Source: Acidimicrobiia bacterium (GTDB lineage: Bacteria > Actinomycetota > Acidimicrobiia > Spongiisociales > ZC4RG35). From it: a stretch of 6,977 bases of DNA. This document shows positions 1 to 4,224 of this stretch, piece by piece; the first letter of the stretch is position 1, and each line of letters begins with the position of its first letter. The notes beneath the pieces were generated by a model. That model worked only from the letters and a program-made list of their open reading frames with translations. It was not told the origin of the DNA and ran no database searches. The position numbers and the translations under genes are program-made. Location of the stretch: the NCBI GenBank assembly GCA_030623125.1, contig JAUXMQ010000058.1, positions 1 to 6,977 of the forward strand. The letters are read 5' to 3'.

Positions 1-726
1 GGAGATCCCATCGATCCGCTCGGTGATCAGGTAGTAGTGCTCGGCCGCCTGAAGAGGGATGTTCACACCCGCACCGGCACCGATTTGGCGGGCCCACATC
101 CCGGCGCAGTTGACCACGTACTCAGCCTCGATGACACCCCGCGTGGTCTCCACTCCGGTCACAGCGCCTTGTCTTGAGACGATCCCGGTTGATGCCACGT
201 TCTCGAGAATGGACACACCTCGCATCCGGGCCCCGGCCGCCAGTGACATGGTGACGTCGGCAGGATTGGCCCGACCATCGCCCTGGGTGTAGAAGCCGGC
301 AAGGATGTCGTCGGTCCGGGCCAGAGGAAACATCTCAGAAACTTCCTTCGCGGAGATCTCCTGAACGTCCACACCACAGAATCGGTTGAAGGCGGCGACC
401 CGCCGAAACTCTTCGAGCCGGTCGGGCTCGGTCGCCAACTCCACGAATCCGACCGGCATGAACCCGGTCGCCAAACCTGTTTCGGACTCGAGTCGGCTGT
501 AGAGGTCTCGGGTGTACTTCCTCATCTCGGTCGATGTCTCGGACAGGGACCCAAAGGTGACGATCAGCCCGGCCGCATGCCAGGTCGTGCCTGAAGTGAG
601 CCGGTTCCGTTCCAACAGGACGACGTCGGTCCAGCCCATGTGCGCCAGGTGATAGGCCACGCTGGCACCGATCACACCGCCGCCGATGATGACCACTCGG
701 GCTCTCTCAGGCAGGGGGAGACTCAT
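1..726 (-). CDS. FAD-dependent oxidoreductase, dimethylglycine/sarcosine dehydrogenase family (N-terminal part, cut by window edge)
   Basis: The first 242 codons are present; the C-terminus lies beyond base 1. Seen: a Rossmann FAD-binding motif at residues 13-22 (IIGGGVIGAS), an acidic residue at the end of the second strand (E39), and T-T-W-H-A-A-G-L at 47-54. In dimethylglycine and sarcosine dehydrogenases the His of that motif, here H50, carries the covalently bound flavin. Further family marks are GDGRANPAD near 149-157 and the E-H-Y-Y-L-I-T-E block near 229-236. Known members oxidatively demethylate dimethylglycine or sarcosine, and many pass formaldehyde to tetrahydrofolate through a C-terminal GcvT-like domain, which would lie outside this window. 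The ATG at 726 is the only usual start (ATG/GTG/TTG) after an in-frame TAA at 780-778, but no strong ribosome site precedes it. The exact substrate is not determined; a related amine oxidase without the GcvT domain is possible. Confidence 0.88.
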   Translation of the reverse strand, partial: MSLPLPERARVVIIGGGVIGASVAYHLAHMGWTDVVLLERNRLTSGTTWHAAGLIVTFGSLSETSTEMRKYTRDLYSRLESETGLATGFMPVGFVELATEPDRLEEFRRVAAFNRFCGVDVQEISAKEVSEMFPLARTDDILAGFYTQGDGRANPADVTMSLAAGARMRGVSILENVASTGIVSRQGAVTGVETTRGVIEAEYVVNCAGMWARQIGAGAGVNIPLQAAEHYYLITERIDGIS

Positions 727-929
727 GATCGGGGATTGACCGGGACAGAGGAATAGCTTCTCACAGAAGAAAGGAAGTTAACGGGAGAAGGGGCCAACAG
801 CTGGTCGAGCCGCGCCATGGCCTCATCTCGAGAAACTCGGTCTCGTGTTCGTCCCCATGAGACTTCGCGCAGGGGTGGTCAGCGCCCTCCGCAGGTCAGG
901 TCGAAGTTGGAAACTGTTTGAGCAGCCAT
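723..929 (-). other. Almost-open small reading frame with one in-frame TGA, between the E1 gene and the flavoprotein gene
   Basis: This frame starts with ATG at 929-927, has GGAG ten bases upstream, reads MAAQTVSNFDLTCGGR, and meets TGA at 881-879. It then stays open for 51 more codons and ends with a TGA at 725-723 that overlaps the flavoprotein ATG as ATGA. The second part could also start on its own at the ATG at 818-816, giving a 31-residue leader-like peptide (MARLDQLLAPS...). I do not recognise either part. It could be a decayed small gene, two tiny ORFs, a selenocysteine ORF, or chance: in GC-rich DNA a frame this long with one stop is not rare. Another frame (positions about 892-755) is also open with coding-like codons. 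This fills almost all of the 235-base gap; no convincing terminator or promoter was seen here. Confidence 0.2.
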
Positions 930-961
930 CAGTCTTCGACTCCGAGCATGGAAAAGCCTGG

Positions 962-2137
962 CTAGCCGGCTCGGGCGACGACCCCGGCGGGCGTGCAGGA
1001 CTGGTCGTACTCGACGAGTTGCGGTGGATGACTTTCGCTCGAGCACGCAGGGCATGACGGGTCGCGTCTGATATTGAGTGTGGTGAACTCCTGGCTCAAC
1101 CCGTCAAAGGTCAGTAGACGACCTCGGAGATTGTCTCCAATGCCCAGCAGGATCTTCAGAGTCTCCATGGCCTGAAGTGAACCAATGATCCCGGGCAGAA
1201 CCCCGAGCACTCCAGCCTCGGCGCAACTGGGGGCCAGCTCCGGTGGTGGTGGCTCGGCGTATTGGCATCGATAGCAAGGCCCCTTGTAGGGCTCAAAGAC
1301 TGTCACTTGCCCCTCAAAGCGGAAGATCGAACCATGGACGACGGGTATCCGCAGATGCAGTGCCGCGTCATTTACCAGATATCGGGTAGGGAAATTGTCA
1401 CCGCCGTCAACCACAACGTCGTAGCCGGAGAGGATCTGGAGCACGTTGTCGGCTGTGAGCCTTTCGTTGTAGGTGAGGATCTTGACGTCTGGGTTGAGGG
1501 AGGCGAGTGTCTCTCGCGCCGACTCCACCTTCGACTGGCCGACACGATCGATGTTGTGGAGAATCTGTCTCTGCAGGTTGGTGGTATCGACCACATCGAA
1601 GTCGACAATGCCGATGGTCCCCACACCCGCGGCCGCCAGATACAGCGCTGCCGGGGATCCGAGCCCTCCCGCCCCGACGATGAGGGCCTTCGATTGCAGG
1701 AGCCGTATTTGGCCTTCCTCACCGACCTCCGGCAGGAGGATATGTCGGCTGTAACGGCCTCGCTGGTCGCCGGTCAGCGTCTCAGGCAGCCCCCACGGGT
1801 AACCCTCGTTCTTCCAGCGTCCGAATCCGCCTCGTAGGGAGGATACGCTCGAATAACCCATGCGTTTGAGGGTCAGGGCGGCGAGAGCCGATCTCGCTCC
1901 GCCGGCGCAGTACACCACGATCCTCTCGTTGGGGTCATGGGCGTGCGTGGCGATCGTCCCCTCGAGCAGACCTCTCGGTACCAGCTTGGCTGTTGCGATG
2001 GCTCCCTGGTCGTATTCGTCGGACTCACGGACGTCGAGAATGGCCACGTTGCCGATCAGATCGGATAGCTGTGCCGGGTCAACCTCGGGGATCTCCTGTT
2101 TCGCCGCATCAACAAGATCCTGATAGCTCAAGCTCAC
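962..2137 (-). CDS. Rhodanese-E1 fusion: ThiF/MoeB-family sulfur-carrier adenylyltransferase with N-terminal rhodanese domain
   Basis: 391 residues. The rhodanese domain spans about 15-115: ILDVRESDEYDQGAI at 33-47, then the active-site loop around C77 (VVYCAGGARS). The E1-like domain spans about 125-370: RYSRHILLPEVGEEGQ from 128, the ATP-binding loop GAGGLGS at 155-161, NLQRQ at 187-191, DGGDNFPTRYLVND at 244-257 with D247 as the likely catalytic Asp, C305 in the S-C-A-E-A-G-V segment, and two zinc pairs, C288/C291 and C362/C365. The protein should adenylate the Gly-Gly end of the carrier encoded just upstream and then place rhodanese-borne sulfur on it. MoeZ and MOCS3 carry the same two domains in the opposite order. 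The GTG start sits one base after the carrier's TGA, which implies translational coupling. DGGDN replaces the common D-G/C-T-D-N, a mild change that keeps both Asp. Tyrosine-free details of the target carrier are inferred from gene order only. Confidence 0.93.
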   Translation of the reverse strand: MSLSYQDLVDAAKQEIPEVDPAQLSDLIGNVAILDVRESDEYDQGAIATAKLVPRGLLEGTIATHAHDPNERIVVYCAGGARSALAALTLKRMGYSSVSSLRGGFGRWKNEGYPWGLPETLTGDQRGRYSRHILLPEVGEEGQIRLLQSKALIVGAGGLGSPAALYLAAAGVGTIGIVDFDVVDTTNLQRQILHNIDRVGQSKVESARETLASLNPDVKILTYNERLTADNVLQILSGYDVVVDGGDNFPTRYLVNDAALHLRIPVVHGSIFRFEGQVTVFEPYKGPCYRCQYAEPPPPELAPSCAEAGVLGVLPGIIGSLQAMETLKILLGIGDNLRGRLLTFDGLSQEFTTLNIRRDPSCPACSSESHPPQLVEYDQSCTPAGVVARAG

Positions 2138-2138
2138 T

Positions 2139-2414
2139 TCAACCCCCGGCGACCGCGGGAAGGATGGTCACAACCTGGCCTGGAGAAACTGTCGTCTCCA
2201 GATGATCGAGAAACCGGATGTCGTCGTCGTCTACGAACACATTCACGAACCTGCGAAGATCGCCCGCTTCGTCGAGAAGACGCTCGCCCAACTCGGGGTA
2301 CGTGTCGGTGAGACTGGTGATGACCTCGCTCAACCGACCTGTCGGCACCTCGACGATGCTGGACCCTCCGGTGAGCCCACGCAGCGACGTGGGGATCTTG
2401 ACTACTGCTTTCAT
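2139..2414 (-). CDS. CysO-like (MoaD/ThiS-fold) sulfur carrier protein
   Basis: 91 residues, the normal size for this beta-grasp family, ending in A-V-A-G-G, the tail that is adenylated and turned into a thiocarboxylate. The segments IPTSLRGLTGG (7-17), RRFVNVFVDDDDIRF (54-68) and VVTILPAVAGG (81-91) closely resemble mycobacterial CysO from memory, more than Mo-cofactor MoaD. CysO carries sulfide to the PLP enzyme CysM for cysteine synthesis. The ATG overlaps the previous gene's stop (ATGA, 2414-2411) and has a strong ribosome site at 2427-2422; the next gene starts one base after its TGA. No moaE or other molybdopterin gene lies in the window. A tRNA-thiolation or Mo-cofactor role cannot be excluded. 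Being exposed, the Gly-Gly end needs no proteolytic maturation. Confidence 0.9.
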   Translation of the reverse strand: MKAVVKIPTSLRGLTGGSSIVEVPTGRLSEVITSLTDTYPELGERLLDEAGDLRRFVNVFVDDDDIRFLDHLETTVSPGQVVTILPAVAGG

Positions 2415-3643
2415 AGCTGCTCCTCCTTTTCTCCCAATGCCTCTTGAAAGCCCACGACGTTCGCCGGGATCCTTGCCACGGCACGTGCGTCGACAACCTC
2501 GGGGGTCTTGAGACCATGCCCGGTGACATAGGCGACGACACGCTCGGAAGTGTCCACAACCCCCTGTGAGGTGAGCTTGATCAGAGAGGCGATGGTCACA
2601 CCGCCGGCAGGCTCGGTGAAGATTCCTTCGGTCCGGGCCAATAGTCGGATCGCAGAGATGATCTCCTCATCCGTGACGGCTGTAACCGCCCCTCCCGATT
2701 TCCGGACGGCGCGAAGGGCGTAGTAGCCGTCTGCCGGGTCGCCGATAGCCAGTGATTTGGCGATGGTGTCGGGTTTCTGCGGCCGGATGTCTTCCGAGCC
2801 GCCCTCAAAGGCGACGGCGACCGGGGAGCAACCCTCGGCTTGAGCGCCGGAAACCCGGACCTGGCTGTTTTCAGACACCAGACCGATCCGAACAAGCTCG
2901 TCGAATCCCTTCTTGACCTTGGTCAGCAATGCTCCGCTGGCGACCGGGACTATGACATGGTCCGGCAGCTCCCAGCCCAGTTGCTCCGCCGTCTCGAAGG
3001 CGATCGTCTTCGATCCTTCTGCGTAATAGGGACGCAGGTTGATGTTGGCGAACCCCCACTCGTAGATGTCGTGAAGCTCCACGCAGAGACGGTTGATCTC
3101 GTCGTAGTTGCCCTCTACCTCAACAACTTTGCCAAGAGTCGCCGCGGCGACGATCTTGGCGGGCTCGATGTCATGGGGGACGAAAACGTACGAGTCGAGA
3201 CCTGCGTGAGCCGCATGAGCCGCAACAGAGTTGGCCAGGTTGCCCGTTGACGCACAGGCCACCGTCTTGAACCCGAACTCCACAGCCTTGGACAAAGCGA
3301 CAGTCACCGGTCGGTCCTTGAAGGAATTGGTCGGGTTGAGGGAGTCGTTCTTTATCCAAAGATCGCTCAGACCCAACTCCTTGGCCAGTCGGTCTGCCCT
3401 GATCAGTGGTGTGAGACCAGCGCCGAGATCAGCCGTCGCCGATCGGGAGACAGGCAAGAGGTTGGCATAGCGCCACAGGGAAGGAGGGCCCTTCTCAATG
3501 TCCTCCCTGGTGGTGACTTCAGCTATTCGGTCGTAGTCATATGTGACCTCGAGGGGCCCGAAGCACCATTCACAAAAGTAGAGAGGCCCGGGGTCAAAGG
3601 TGCGGGCGCACTCCCGACAAGTGAGAGACGTATCAAAGGTCAC
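2411..3643 (-). CDS. thrC: Threonine synthase family PLP enzyme with N-terminal zinc ribbon
   Basis: 410 residues. An N-terminal zinc knuckle has C9/C12 and C24/C27, followed by FGPLEVTYDYD. The fold-type II PLP domain begins near residue 75. The PLP lysine is K109 in NPTNSFKDR, with a second cofactor-contact stretch ASTGNLANSVAAH at 131-143 and a phosphate-binding-type loop VASGALL at 234-240. Other family blocks are KPDTIAKSLAIGDPADGYYAL (290-310) and EGIFTEPAGG (339-348). Threonine synthase converts O-phospho-L-homoserine to threonine and phosphate in the cytoplasm. GTG at 3643 is the only possible start: a TAG lies 15 bases upstream in frame, and a ribosome site fits. First gene of the operon, sharing ATGA with the sulfur carrier. 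Asn replaces the usual Gly before SFKDR. That linkage leaves open that it also acts, or mainly acts, as a carrier-dependent sulfhydrylase. Confidence 0.9.
   Translation of the reverse strand: MTFDTSLTCRECARTFDPGPLYFCEWCFGPLEVTYDYDRIAEVTTREDIEKGPPSLWRYANLLPVSRSATADLGAGLTPLIRADRLAKELGLSDLWIKNDSLNPTNSFKDRPVTVALSKAVEFGFKTVACASTGNLANSVAAHAAHAGLDSYVFVPHDIEPAKIVAAATLGKVVEVEGNYDEINRLCVELHDIYEWGFANINLRPYYAEGSKTIAFETAEQLGWELPDHVIVPVASGALLTKVKKGFDELVRIGLVSENSQVRVSGAQAEGCSPVAVAFEGGSEDIRPQKPDTIAKSLAIGDPADGYYALRAVRKSGGAVTAVTDEEIISAIRLLARTEGIFTEPAGGVTIASLIKLTSQGVVDTSERVVAYVTGHGLKTPEVVDARAVARIPANVVGFQEALGEKEEQL
2422..2427 (-). promoter_or_regulatory. Strong ribosome binding site of the sulfur carrier gene
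   Basis: The minus strand reads AGGAGG, followed by seven bases and the ATG at 2414-2412. It lies inside the 3' end of the thrC-like gene, so the carrier can be translated at a high rate independently of simple coupling. This settles the carrier's start. Confidence 0.8.
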
Positions 3644-3651
3644 AGCTTTGG

Positions 3652-3660
3652 CTCCCCTCT
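3652..3660 (-). promoter_or_regulatory. Ribosome binding site of the thrC-like gene
   Basis: The minus strand reads AGAGGGGAG, eight bases before the GTG at 3643-3641. Together with the in-frame TAG at 3661-3659 it fixes GTG as the start. I could not find a convincing promoter for this operon further upstream. Confidence 0.65.
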
Positions 3661-3829
3661 ATCGAATGCGGCCGGCACCGACCCAGACGAGCTGTTTCGG
3701 GTTGGGAATCGGTGTTCTATGTGAAAGAGTGGCATTTCGTTTGCTCCATTCGGGGAGTGGGTGCTGGTTGGAGAAGGGGATGAGCGCGTACCGCGCAGGG
3801 CCCGGAGGGAGGTGGGCCGGCGAGGGAAG

Positions 3830-3848
3830 TGTCAGATGACTACTGACA
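3830..3848. repeat. 19-base inverted repeat, possible operator
   Basis: TGTCAGATGACTACTGACA: perfect 6-base arms (TGTCAG/CTGACA) around a 7-base spacer. The size and symmetry suit a dimeric transcription factor site, and it lies about 190 bases upstream of the thrC start and 380 upstream of gltB. As RNA it would form only a modest hairpin with no U-run, so it is not a terminator. No regulator can be named from the sequence. Confidence 0.35.
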
Positions 3849-3857
3849 GGGCCCGCG

Positions 3858-3889
3858 GGTGCCCACGTGGATACACATACAGGTGCCCA
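3858..3889 (+). repeat. Direct repeat GGTGCCCA, two copies, 24 bases apart
   Basis: GGTGCCCA occurs at 3858-3865 and 3882-3889. The first copy overlaps the 8-base palindromes CCCGCGGG (3852-3859) and CCACGTGG (3863-3870). The spacing is slightly over two helical turns, which would place two bound proteins near the same face of the DNA. The block begins ten bases after the palindrome at 3830-3848. Function unknown; two short copies may be chance. Confidence 0.3.
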
Positions 3890-3944
3890 TGACGCATCGG
3901 ATGAGGGTGAGCGGGGTTGCCGGCGAATTGTTGTAGGTCATGTC

Positions 3945-3989
3945 GTTTCCGTTCGATTGACTAGCGCTCTCAAGCGCCGCAACGGAAAC
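3945..3989. repeat. Nested stem-loop with perfect 9-base outer stem
   Basis: Outer arms GTTTCCGTT (3945-3953) and AACGGAAAC (3981-3989) pair perfectly. Inside, GCGCT (3964-3968) and AGCGC (3973-3977) pair around a CTCA tetraloop (3969-3972), leaving an asymmetric internal loop of ten bases on one side and three on the other. There is no T-run on either side, so it is not a classical terminator. It could be a structured leader on either strand, a small RNA part, or a protein-binding palindrome. A 9-base inverted repeat is expected about once by chance in a few kilobases, so support is moderate. Confidence 0.4.
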
Positions 3990-4164
3990 CCGCCGACGGC
4001 AGCTCATCGTCCAGGCATTGGCACCGTGCTCTTGTCGGTTGCCGCGGCTTCAAAGGGCCTGTCCCTCAGCCGCTCTTGATGAACGCGTTTGGTGGGAGTA
4101 TTGCCAGGACAGCGTGTGGAGTCAAGTGTTGGATGGGGGGCCGGTGGGCTCCTCGATCCCCTAC

Positions 4165-4195
4165 TTCACGAGTCACCCGGCTGGCACCCTACAAT
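4165..4195 (+). promoter_or_regulatory. Candidate sigma-70-type promoter for gltB
   Basis: A near-consensus -10 box TACAAT lies at 4190-4195, preceded after 19 bases by TTCACG (4165-4170, four of six matches to TTGACA). The spacer is a little long. Transcription would begin near 4202, leaving a leader of about 23 bases that contains GAGG (4212-4215) before the GTG start at 4225. This agreement between promoter, ribosome site and start supports all three. Confidence 0.45.
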
Positions 4196-4224
4196 GCTCC
4201 GTTCTCAACACGAGGTTGGGGTTG

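Larger units (their letters stand above)
3644..4224. other. Divergent intergenic region between the thrC operon and gltB
   Basis: This 581-base stretch separates two divergently transcribed metabolic genes and is long for a compact bacterial genome. I see no credible protein: open frames here are short, lack family features and have no ribosome sites. It contains small GC-rich hairpins (for example GCGCG/CGCGC at 3784-3796 and GGCACCG/CGGTTGCC at 4020-4043, with one bulged T), a 19-base palindrome, a direct repeat, a nested stem-loop and a promoter-like site near gltB; the last four are listed separately. I could not match it to a known riboswitch class by eye (SAM, glutamine and T-box types were considered). 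Confidence 0.7.

Noticed and set aside
922..963. Terminator after the rhodanese-E1 gene
   Set aside because: Only weak pairing (AGCCA/TGGCT, and AGTC/GACT around TTC) is present, and no U-run follows on the minus strand.
845..1057. 70-residue plus-strand frame spanning the end of the E1 gene and the gap
   Set aside because: It overlaps the real C-terminus of the E1 gene by about 96 bases, has no ribosome site and no known domain; most likely a shadow.
1262..1837. 191-residue plus-strand frame opposite the rhodanese-E1 gene
   Set aside because: It lies wholly inside a gene with both domains and all key residues in place, has no ribosome site and no family features.
962..2414. Molybdopterin cofactor genes moaD and moeB as the primary call
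   Set aside because: The carrier is closer to CysO in its LPAVAGG tail and RFVNVFV block, the partner enzyme is PLP-dependent, and no moaE, moaA, moaC or mog gene is present. A dual role is still possible.
3941..3991. tRNA or integron attC-like element, prompted by GTTCGATT and the flanking inverted repeat
   Set aside because: The GTTCGATT is not flanked by a T-arm stem and no anticodon or acceptor arms can be built. The arms also do not fit attC core sequences (RYYYAAC and GTTRRRY).
3867..4079. 70-residue plus-strand frame in the divergent intergenic region
   Set aside because: It has no ribosome site, runs through the nested stem-loop, and shows no domain or coding-like bias.
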